5,208 nucleotides of DNA from Deltaproteobacteria bacterium (GTDB lineage Bacteria > Desulfobacterota > Syntrophia > Syntrophales > UBA2210): contig JAFCZZ010000141.1 in NCBI GenBank assembly GCA_019314085.1, positions 1-5,208 of the forward strand, given 5' to 3'. The position numbers and the translations under genes were made by a program. Under the pieces are notes generated by a model. It saw only the letters and a program-made list of their open reading frames with translations. It did no database searches and was not told the origin of the DNA. Below, one piece after another: positions 1 to 5,208 of the stretch; the stretch's first letter is position 1, and each line of letters starts with the position of its first letter.

Positions 1-1277
1 TAAGCGACGACGAGCTCAAGGCATCAATCCTTTCCTATCCGGCCTTCCAGAGGGATGGTGCCTTCGATAACAATCTGTACCAACGTACCCTCCGGTATCA
101 GAGAATGACCCCGGAGGCCTTCGAGGCCATTCAGAGAAAGACCCTCAAGATAGGGAAAATGGAGCAGCTTATCAGGGGATCGGCAAAGGTATCCGAACAG
201 GAGGCCTATGAGATCTACAGGCTGCAGAATACAAAGGTCAACGTAGCCTTCATAAAGATAGCGACCGACGCCGTCACGGTCAAAGAAAAACCCTCCAAAG
301 AGACCCTTGAGACATACTTTGAAGAACACGGTGAAGCCTTCCGGATACCCCAGATGGCAACGATCGAATACATCGTCTTCAAAGGGGATTCCTTTGCCGA
401 GGTTGCGAATCTAACAGATGAAGAGATACAGGAGTACTACGACTACCATGAATACGAGTTCGAGGATAATGGAAAGGTAAAACCCCTGTCGGAGATACGG
501 AGAGACGTGGTCTCCAGGCTCAAATCGATCAAGGGTATGGATACGGCCTTCAGGGAGGCTACAACGGCGCACGACACCATCTACCAGGAGGAAAACTTTG
601 AAGAATATGCCAAAGGGCAGGGGCTCGGCATAGAGACCTCGAAGCTCTTCCGCAATGCCCCCATCACCGGCGGACTTGCCGGCATTCAGGATCTGGGAGA
701 ATATGTGTTCACTCTGCAGGAGGGCGATCTGGGACGCGCCTTTTCCGACAGCAAAGGATACTATGTTTTCAGGCTTGTCTCGCTGAGCCCTTCCCATATA
801 CCCGAGCTCCAGAATGTTCTGAAAAAGGTCAAAAAAGACTATGCCCAGAGCAGCGCCATACAGGCGGCCAAAAAAAAGGCTGAAGATATCCTCAGCCGTC
901 TGAAGGGTGGAGCCGATATGGCGAAGCTCTCGAAAAAAGAGGGTCTGAAGGTGTCGGAAACCGGTCTGTTTCTGCCAGGACCCGAGATACCCCAGATCGG
1001 CTACTCCGCAGACATGGAGGGAGCCCTTCTTGAGATATCCGGGAAAGCCCCCTATCCGGACAGGGTGTTCTTCGTCGATGGAAGCTATGTCGTTATCAGG
1101 CTTGAAGGAGAGGGCACACTAGACGAAAAGGAGTGGACGGCAAAGAAGGCTTCGACGACAGGTTCTCTCCTCAAGCTGAAGGGAGAAGAATACTTCCTCG
1201 CGTGGCTGGAGGGGGCCAAGGAAGACATGATCAACGCAGGAAGGCTGAAGATACTCAGGAGCGTGGAGGATTTGTAA
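1..1277 (+). CDS. PpiD/SurA-like periplasmic folding factor lacking a parvulin domain, 5' partial
   Basis: The frame is open from base 3, so the ATG at 105 is internal: the 34 codons before it encode a typical PpiD segment (YPAFQRDGAFDNNLYQRTL), and the true start lies outside. Of 424 visible residues, about 1-82 form the helical SurA_N-type chaperone region. Two repeats of the PpiD hinge follow (YFEEHGEAFRIPQ at about 104-116 and EYYDYHEYEFEDNG at about 144-157). In PpiD relatives the second repeat leads into the parvulin domain. Here it runs straight into the linker KPLSEIRRDVVSRL and the C-terminal region (GYYVFRLVSLSPSHIPEL, then IPQIGYSADMEGALLEIS and a WLE motif near the end). The family acts as a membrane-anchored periplasmic chaperone for exported proteins. 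The anchor would be in the missing N-terminus, so location is inferred. Without the parvulin domain, isomerase activity is not expected. The gene is probably cotranscribed with the selenoprotein gene 3 nt downstream. The family call is firm; the exact subgroup is less so. Confidence 0.85.
   Translation, partial: SDDELKASILSYPAFQRDGAFDNNLYQRTLRYQRMTPEAFEAIQRKTLKIGKMEQLIRGSAKVSEQEAYEIYRLQNTKVNVAFIKIATDAVTVKEKPSKETLETYFEEHGEAFRIPQMATIEYIVFKGDSFAEVANLTDEEIQEYYDYHEYEFEDNGKVKPLSEIRRDVVSRLKSIKGMDTAFREATTAHDTIYQEENFEEYAKGQGLGIETSKLFRNAPITGGLAGIQDLGEYVFTLQEGDLGRAFSDSKGYYVFRLVSLSPSHIPELQNVLKKVKKDYAQSSAIQAAKKKAEDILSRLKGGADMAKLSKKEGLKVSETGLFLPGPEIPQIGYSADMEGALLEISGKAPYPDRVFFVDGSYVVIRLEGEGTLDEKEWTAKKASTTGSLLKLKGEEYFLAWLEGAKEDMINAGRLKILRSVEDL
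1265..1270 (+). promoter_or_regulatory. Ribosome-binding site of the selenoprotein gene
   Basis: GGAGGA lies inside the last codons of the PpiD-like gene, 10 nt before the ATG at 1281. It supports that start and suggests translational coupling, because the upstream stop (1275-1277) is only 3 nt from the ATG. Confidence 0.65.
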
Positions 1278-1280
1278 CCA

Positions 1281-1598
1281 ATGATTACAAAGAAAATGGT
1301 CACCGCACTGCTTTTGTGCGTACTGCTCGTTGCCCTTTCCCAGGTATCCGCTGCCGCCGTAAAAACCTATGACCTGAAGGTCTCCGGGTGCTGGAACTGA
1401 TCAGGTAAGGCCAGGATAAGTTCTATCCTGAAAAAAACAGATGTCATTGCCTTCAAGCTGAACTCCTCGACATCCACGGTCAGCGTGAAGTTTGAAGACT
1501 CGATGATAGGCATAGACAAGATTGTAGACCGAATCGAAAAGGGGAATTTCCGGGTAAAGAAAGTGGTTGAAGGGCCTACCCCGAAGAGCAGCCCCTGA
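1281..1598 (+). CDS. Exported HMA-domain (MerP-like) selenoprotein with a CxxU motif; TGA at 1398-1400 read as selenocysteine
   Basis: Read through codon 40, this is a 105-residue protein ending at TGA 1596-1598. Residues 1-24 or 1-26 form a Sec-type signal peptide: basic ITKK, a hydrophobic core of Leu and Val, then VSA-AA as a likely cleavage site. Residues 28-94 have the beta-alpha-beta-beta-alpha-beta pattern of a heavy-metal-associated domain: strand TYDLKVSG, motif C37-W-N-U40, helix SGKARISSILKK, strand VIAFKLN, strand TVSVKFED, helix GIDKIVDRIEKG, strand FRVKKVV. HMA domains bind soft metals (Cu, Hg, Zn) through CxxC; here the second Cys is UGA. C37 is the only Cys in the mature protein, so C37 and U40 would be the metal ligands or a selenenylsulfide redox pair in the periplasm. 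The gene follows the PpiD-like gene by 3 nt. The alternative is a nonsense-mutated pseudogene, but the TGA sits exactly on the motif, the frame is intact for 65 more codons, and a SECIS-like hairpin follows. Metal specificity cannot be told from the sequence. Confidence 0.87.
1398..1400 (+). other. In-frame UGA codon predicted to encode selenocysteine (U40)
   Basis: TGA replaces the codon for the second Cys of the HMA CxxC motif, giving C-W-N-U. Cys-to-Sec exchange at a redox or metal-binding CxxC is the common pattern in bacterial selenoproteins. Two neighbouring genes use TGA as a true stop and TGG encodes Trp in this window, so general TGA reassignment is unlikely. Without Sec insertion, translation would give a 39-residue product that is little more than the signal peptide. 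Confidence 0.85.
1412..1430 (+). promoter_or_regulatory. Bacterial SECIS element (predicted mRNA hairpin)
   Basis: CAGGATA (1412-1418) pairs perfectly with TATCCTG (1424-1430), a 7-bp stem closing a 5-nt loop, AGTTC (1419-1423). The loop begins 18 nt after the UGA. Known bacterial SECIS elements lie within the coding region just after UGA, with a small apical loop carrying a G in its first two positions; this loop has G at position 2 followed by U, resembling the GU step that SelB recognises in E. coli fdhF. The hairpin is also coding (residues 44-50). Role inferred from position and geometry. Confidence 0.75.
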
Positions 1599-1622
1599 GG
1601 AAGCGGTGAGCATCCCTTTTTG

Positions 1623-2867
1623 TCACCGGCTGTGCCTGGCCGCCGACCTCCCCGCGAGCCATCCCGTCGAGAACGCCGCCTGGAGGTTATACCCTCCCGT
1701 ATCCGCATCCACGTCCATAACCTCCCCCGCGAAGTAGAGACCCTCCATACAGCGTGACGCCATCGTCCGGGGATCTATCTCCCTCGTGTCGACCCCGCCC
1801 GCGGTGACGATAGCCTCGTCGATGGGACGGATCCCCGTTACCTCCAGACAAAAACCCTTGAGCCATGCCCGCAGGCGTCTCCGCTCCCCCGCGGTGATCT
1901 GGTGGCCTCTTCGGTCCGGTGAAATGCCGATCTGCTCCGCGCACAGGGGTATCAGTTTGGCGGGGAGGAGATCCTTGAGCAGCGTTTCAAATTTTCGTCT
2001 TCCATGGAGATCGAGATCGCGCAGGAGCCTCTCATCCAGTTTGCGCTCGTCGAGGGCGGGTTTCAGATCGATAGAGATGTTCACCCTGCCGCCCGCATCC
2101 AAGGCATCCGTCACATCGCCGCTCAAGGAGAGGATGACCGGTCCGGAAAGGCCGAAATGCGTAAAAATCATCTCTCCGAAGGCCTCACCGCGAATCGCGC
2201 CGTCGACCAGGACGACAACGCTCACATTGCGCAGGCTGAGACCCTGCAGACGCCGTGCCGTATCCCCCTTTGTCTCCAGGGGAACCAGCGCGGGGCGAAC
2301 CGGCACGATGGAGTGCCCCGCGGATTGCGCCAGACGGTACCCGTCGCCGGTCGAACCCGTCGCGGGGTACGACGCGCCCCCCGTTGCGACAATGACAGCG
2401 TCGGCAGGATGGTCTCTCCCCCCGGAGTCACGGACGCCGCACACCCTCCCCCCTTCGAGGAGAAGATCATCCACAACCGCCCCACTCTTCACAACCGCGC
2501 CCTGCGTACGTACCCACCTTGTCAGTGCGTCGACCACATCGCGCGCCCGGCCGCTCGCCGGGAATACCCGTCCCCCCCGCTCGACGACGGTGGGAACATC
2601 CAATCCCTCAAAAAATGTCACCAGTTCATCGTTCGAAAAGCGGTGGAAGGCCTGCCTCAGAAAGGTCCCGGTGGTCCCGAAATGCGAGATAAATTCCGAG
2701 GACGAGGCCACGTTGGTGAGGTTGCACCGCCCCTTCCCCGTGATCGCGAGCTTGCGCCCGGGACGGGACATCTTTTCCAGGAGGAGTACCTGTGCACCCG
2801 CGGAGGCGGCCTGACCGGCGGCCATCATCCCGGACGCGCCCCCCCCGACGACGATGACGGTCCTCAT
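1623..2867 (-). CDS. HI0933/YhiN family NAD(P)/FAD-dependent oxidoreductase
   Basis: A 414-residue flavoprotein, about the usual length for the family (roughly 400). The N-terminus has the Rossmann dinucleotide-binding motif VVGGGASGMMAA (6-17), then the acidic residue ending the second strand (E31) and the family signature GRKLAITGKGRCNLTN (37-52). Further family blocks are GRVFPASGRA (99-108), VIVATGGASYPATGSTGDGY (158-177), MIFTHFGLSGP (233-243) and the C-terminal FAD-contacting stretch beginning TAGGVDTREI (355-364), with GLYFAGEVMDVDADTGGYN (376-394). It should be a soluble cytosolic FAD protein; the family's physiological substrate is generally unknown. The start at 2867 is chosen because the Rossmann strand begins directly after it and because its ATG overlaps the upstream stop as ATGA. 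In-frame ATGs further upstream (2873, 2966) would only add non-family sequence. It is the last gene of the leftward block. Confidence 0.92.
   Translation of the reverse strand: MRTVIVVGGGASGMMAAGQAASAGAQVLLLEKMSRPGRKLAITGKGRCNLTNVASSSEFISHFGTTGTFLRQAFHRFSNDELVTFFEGLDVPTVVERGGRVFPASGRARDVVDALTRWVRTQGAVVKSGAVVDDLLLEGGRVCGVRDSGGRDHPADAVIVATGGASYPATGSTGDGYRLAQSAGHSIVPVRPALVPLETKGDTARRLQGLSLRNVSVVVLVDGAIRGEAFGEMIFTHFGLSGPVILSLSGDVTDALDAGGRVNISIDLKPALDERKLDERLLRDLDLHGRRKFETLLKDLLPAKLIPLCAEQIGISPDRRGHQITAGERRRLRAWLKGFCLEVTGIRPIDEAIVTAGGVDTREIDPRTMASRCMEGLYFAGEVMDVDADTGGYNLQAAFSTGWLAGRSAARHSR
2864..2867 (-). other. ATGA stop/start overlap between the isomerase-like and flavoprotein genes
   Basis: On the minus strand ATGA holds both the flavoprotein start (ATG, 2867-2865) and the isomerase-like stop (TGA, 2866-2864). 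There is no well-spaced Shine-Dalgarno before this ATG, so initiation probably depends on ribosomes finishing the upstream gene. This places the two genes on one transcript. Confidence 0.8.
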
Positions 2868-3580
2868 TCCCATTGGACGGGGTTCTCTATAAAAACCGGA
2901 TCTTCCTTTTCCATGATCTCGATGATATGTTTGTGCAGCCTCTTCTTGTTTTCGCCGAATATCCACCGCCCCTTTGTAAAGGTGCGCGCGAACGCAATTG
3001 CCTCTTCGAGGAGGAGGTCAGCATTTTCACAGGCCTTGACAATCACGTGGCTCTCCTCCAGTTCTTTCGCGCCCGCCTTCTTTCCGGTGTAGACCATCTC
3101 CTCCAGTTTGTAGTGGGGGATCGCCTTCTTGATCATGGCGAGCATCGAGGGGAAGAAGGGGATGTTGATATCCACCTCAGGGAAGCAGAAATACCCCCGG
3201 TCCGCCTTCATGAACCTGAAATCACAGGCGCAGGCCATGACGGTCCCGTTCCCGAAGGTATGACCATTGATCGACGCGATCACGGGCATCGGGAATTGCA
3301 GGATCCGGGCGAATATCTTCCCCAGACCATAGGTGAAATCCTTCACGGTTTGGGCCTCGTTATTCTCAATAGCGCCGGAGATCCACACAACATCGATTCC
3401 TAGTGACCAGTTCTTCGCGTCGCTCGAGGTGATAACCACGGACGAGATTTCCTCGTCCCCCTCGATCTCATCAAAAGCGTCCAGGATAGCCCGGGTGAAA
3501 TCGGGATTATGCCTGTTCTCGTCGGTATTCATCGTCATGACCGCAACCGTTCCATCTTTTTTCCACTCTATAATCGCCAT
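2864..3580 (-). CDS. Crotonase-fold enoyl-CoA hydratase/isomerase, probably a delta3-delta2-enoyl-CoA isomerase type
   Basis: A 238-residue crotonase-superfamily protein, slightly shorter than bacterial hydratases (about 257). Oxyanion-hole regions are visible at NWSLGID (57-63) and NGHTFGNGT (105-113). Of the two catalytic glutamates of enoyl-CoA hydratase, the first (rat Glu144) aligns with Val114, while the second (Glu164) is present as E135 in FPEVDIN. Keeping only the second Glu is the pattern of delta3-delta2-enoyl-CoA isomerases, and the block DFRFMKADRGYFCFPEVDI (120-138) resembles the eukaryotic ECI type. Such enzymes move double bonds in unsaturated acyl-CoAs so that beta-oxidation can proceed. 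The start at 3580 follows a strong ribosome-binding site and begins at the family's first strand (MAIIEWKKDGTVAVMTMN); an upstream ATG at 3676 would overlap polA and add unrelated sequence. It lies between polA and the flavoprotein. Crotonase fold is certain; the substrate is not. Confidence 0.88.
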   Translation of the reverse strand: MAIIEWKKDGTVAVMTMNTDENRHNPDFTRAILDAFDEIEGDEEISSVVITSSDAKNWSLGIDVVWISGAIENNEAQTVKDFTYGLGKIFARILQFPMPVIASINGHTFGNGTVMACACDFRFMKADRGYFCFPEVDINIPFFPSMLAMIKKAIPHYKLEEMVYTGKKAGAKELEESHVIVKACENADLLLEEAIAFARTFTKGRWIFGENKKRLHKHIIEIMEKEDPVFIENPVQWE

Positions 3581-3588
3581 ACGCTTGA

Positions 3589-3598
3589 CCTTCCTCCT
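3589..3598 (-). promoter_or_regulatory. Ribosome-binding site of the enoyl-CoA isomerase-like gene
   Basis: The minus strand reads AGGAGGAAGG, two overlapping purine-rich Shine-Dalgarno matches, ending 8 nt before the ATG at 3580. This decides the start in favour of 3580 over the upstream in-frame ATG at 3676. Confidence 0.75.
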
Positions 3599-3662
3599 CG
3601 GATCGTTATAGATTTGACTCCCCCCACGGGGCGCCGTTTTTATACAGTAAATAGAGGGGTGC

Positions 3663-5208
3663 TTAATGCGCCTCATCCCAGTTCTTTCCGGAGGCTATCT
3701 CGACCTTCAGAGGAACCTTCAGGTCTATGACTCCCTCCATTTCCCCCCTGACGAGGGTGATGACCTCCTCCACCTCCGACGCGGGCACCTCGAAGATGAG
3801 TTCGTCGTGCACCTGCATGGTCATCCGGGCGGAAAGCTTTCTCTCTTCAATCCCCCTCGCGATCCTCAGCATCGCCACCTTGATCAAATCCGCCGCCGTC
3901 CCCTGTATGGGGGTGTTGACCGCCGTCCGCTCCGCAAACTGGCGGACCTGTGCGTTTGTGCCGTTGATCTCCGGGAGGTACCGGCGGCGGTTCAGGAGCG
4001 TCGTGACGAACCCCCTTTTGCGCGCCCCCTCGAGCGTCTCCTCTATGAATGCGCTGACGCCGGAGAAGCGGGAGAAGTAGTTATCGATATAATCCTGCGC
4101 GCGCTTCTGGCCGATGTTCAGCTCCCGGGCGAGGCCGAAGGCGCTCATCCCGTAGATGACGCCGAAGTTGATCACCTTCGCCTGCCGGCGCATCTCCTCG
4201 CTGACCATCCCCGGGAAGACACCAAATATGTCGGAGGCCGTCTTCGTGTGGACATCCTCCTCCGACCGGAACGCCTCTATCAGAAGGGCGTCACCGGAGA
4301 GATGCGCCAGGATGCGCAGCTCTATCTGAGAGTAGTCGGCCGAAACGAGCTCGCACCCCTCGGGCGCGATGAAGGCCTGTCGTATTCTCTTCCCCTCGGC
4401 CGTCCTGATCGGGATGTTCTGGAGGTTGGGGTTACTGCTCGAGAGCCGCCCCGTCGCCGTCACCGTCTGGTTGTAGGACGTGTGCACCCGTCCCGTCTCC
4501 GGATTGACAAGAAGGGGGAGGGCGTCGATATAGGTCGATTTGAGTTTCGCCAGGCTCCGGTAGCCCAGGATCTCCGCCGGGAGTTCATACGATCGCGCCA
4601 GGTTCGTCAGGACATCCACGTCCGTCGAGTACCCCGCCTTCGTCTTCCTCCCCCGGGGGAGCCCGAGCTTATCGAAAAGGACCACCTGGAGCTGTTTCGG
4701 TGAATTGATGTTGAACCGCTCCCCCGCCAAGCCATATATCTTCTCCTCAGAGATATCCAGGAGCTGACCCAGCTGGGCAGACATCTCCCCCAGGAGATCA
4801 CAGTCGAGGAGAACTCCCGCTGCCTCCATCGAGGCGAGTACCCCGACGAGGGGCATCTCCACGTCATCAAAGAGTTCTGTCAGCCCCGCCTCCTCCATCC
4901 GTTCGGCAAGGAAGGGGGCAAGCCGGAAGATGAAATCCGCCCGCCGGCACGCATACGGGGCGGCATCTTTGAGAGAAACGGCATCGAAGGGAATCGCCTT
5001 CGCACCGCTTCCGGTCAGGTCCTTGAGGGAGGGGATGGTCCGGCCGTACTGTTCCTGGACCAGGTCGGGCAGGTCGTGCCCACGGCGGGAGGGATCGAGG
5101 ATATACGCGGCCAGCATGATATCCGACACATCCCCCTTGAGCGTGTTTCCCCTGCGCGCGAGGGCGAGGGCCGCCGCCTTCATATCATGTCCGTATTTCT
5201 TCAGCGTA
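3663..5208 (-). CDS. polA: DNA polymerase I, C-terminal part (5' partial)
   Basis: The frame stays open to the right edge, with 8 further residues (TLKKYGHD) before the Met at 5183, so the start lies outside the window. The 514 visible residues cover the end of the 3'-5' exonuclease domain and the whole polymerase domain. Counting from the Met at 5183: exonuclease-like SDIMLAAYILDP (20-31); TATGRLSSSNPNLQNIP (242-258); motif A SADYSQIELR (281-290) with metal ligand D283; O-helix RRQAKVINFGVIYG (332-345) with K336, F340 and Y344; motif C QVHDELIFEV (457-466) with D460 and E461. It ends in NWDEAH, like E. coli Pol I. Polymerase residues all look intact, and Phe at the O-helix position is the usual dNTP-selective state. 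The exonuclease metal ligand matching E. coli Asp501 is Arg81 (PYACRRADF), whereas the Asp424 match (D21) is kept, so proofreading is probably weakened. It acts in the cytosol in Okazaki-fragment maturation and repair, and is the first visible gene of the leftward block. Confidence 0.97.
   Translation of the reverse strand, partial: TLKKYGHDMKAAALALARRGNTLKGDVSDIMLAAYILDPSRRGHDLPDLVQEQYGRTIPSLKDLTGSGAKAIPFDAVSLKDAAPYACRRADFIFRLAPFLAERMEEAGLTELFDDVEMPLVGVLASMEAAGVLLDCDLLGEMSAQLGQLLDISEEKIYGLAGERFNINSPKQLQVVLFDKLGLPRGRKTKAGYSTDVDVLTNLARSYELPAEILGYRSLAKLKSTYIDALPLLVNPETGRVHTSYNQTVTATGRLSSSNPNLQNIPIRTAEGKRIRQAFIAPEGCELVSADYSQIELRILAHLSGDALLIEAFRSEEDVHTKTASDIFGVFPGMVSEEMRRQAKVINFGVIYGMSAFGLARELNIGQKRAQDYIDNYFSRFSGVSAFIEETLEGARKRGFVTTLLNRRRYLPEINGTNAQVRQFAERTAVNTPIQGTAADLIKVAMLRIARGIEERKLSARMTMQVHDELIFEVPASEVEEVITLVRGEMEGVIDLKVPLKVEIASGKNWDEAH

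Noticed and set aside
1314..1319. Possible lipobox around Cys13 of the selenoprotein (LLLC)
   Set aside because: The hydrophobic stretch before Cys13 is too short and the residues do not fit a lipobox; VSA-AA at 22-26 is a better signal-peptidase I site.
1398..1400. TGA as a simple nonsense mutation making the small HMA gene a pseudogene
   Set aside because: The TGA falls exactly on the second Cys of CxxC, the frame continues intact to the family's expected end with no other lesion, and a SECIS-like hairpin follows. A random mutation would rarely meet all three conditions.
1398..1400. TGA reassigned to Trp or Gly (alternative genetic code)
   Set aside because: The enoyl-CoA isomerase-like and flavoprotein genes end in TGA, and Trp is encoded by TGG throughout. 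A Trp or Gly at this motif position would also make no functional sense.
1604..1628. Inverted repeat CGGTGA/TCACCG between the converging genes as a terminator
   Set aside because: The stem is 6 bp with a 13-nt loop and no T-run follows it on either strand. The T-run lies inside the loop, so a Rho-independent terminator is not supported.
1786..3092. Long plus-strand open frames opposite the flavoprotein and isomerase-like genes
   Set aside because: Their translations are rich in Arg, Pro and Ser with low-complexity character and no recognisable domain. They are antisense shadows of GC-rich coding sequence.
3605..3644. TATAAA (3644-3639) and TATAAC (3610-3605) on the minus strand as -10 boxes for the isomerase-like gene
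   Set aside because: No convincing -35 element lies 16-18 nt upstream of either hexamer. Cotranscription with polA is as likely.
3621..3645. GC-rich stretch followed by TTTTT in the polA/isomerase gap, resembling a plus-strand terminator
   Set aside because: No plus-strand gene lies upstream, the best stem (ACGG/CCGT) is only 4 bp, and on the minus strand, where the genes are, there is no T-run.
3666..4703. Long plus-strand open frame opposite polA
   Set aside because: It is fully antisense to a clearly conserved polymerase domain, and its Arg/Leu/His-rich translation has no recognisable domain.

Overview
The window most resembles a chromosomal segment from an anaerobic deltaproteobacterium (Desulfobacterota-like). 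This is an inference from gene styles: a deltaproteobacterial-type PpiD-like chaperone, a CxxU selenoprotein, and housekeeping genes with strong Shine-Dalgarno sites. GC content is moderately high, TGG encodes Trp, and TGA ends two of the genes, so the genetic code is standard. I see no mobile elements, rRNA, tRNA or CRISPR.

Left part, plus strand (1-1598). A PpiD/SurA-type periplasmic folding factor enters from the left edge (its N-terminus is outside) and ends at 1277. It appears to lack the parvulin domain. Three bases later a small gene begins (1281-1598) that conventional ORF calling misses because it has an in-frame TGA at 1398-1400. Read through, it gives a 105-residue exported protein: a signal peptide, then one heavy-metal-associated (HMA/MerP-like) domain in which the metal-binding CxxC is Cys-Trp-Asn-UGA. 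A perfect 7-bp stem with a 5-nt loop lies 18 nt downstream of the TGA, which is the geometry of a bacterial SECIS element. The best reading is a selenocysteine-containing CxxU metal-binding or redox protein. It is the main discovery in this window.

Right part, minus strand (5208-1623). Three genes read leftward and probably form an operon: polA (DNA polymerase I, N-terminal part outside the window), then a crotonase-fold enoyl-CoA isomerase-like gene after an 82-nt gap with a strong ribosome-binding site, then an HI0933/YhiN-type flavoprotein joined to it by an ATGA stop/start overlap. The two blocks converge, with only 24 nt between the selenoprotein stop and the flavoprotein stop.

Functionally, the left pair suggests envelope protein folding plus periplasmic metal or redox chemistry. 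The right block combines DNA repair and replication with fatty-acyl-CoA metabolism and a flavoprotein of unknown role, with no obvious common pathway. Apart from the 318-bp stretch filled by the selenoprotein, no region over 300 bases lacks a conventional gene.
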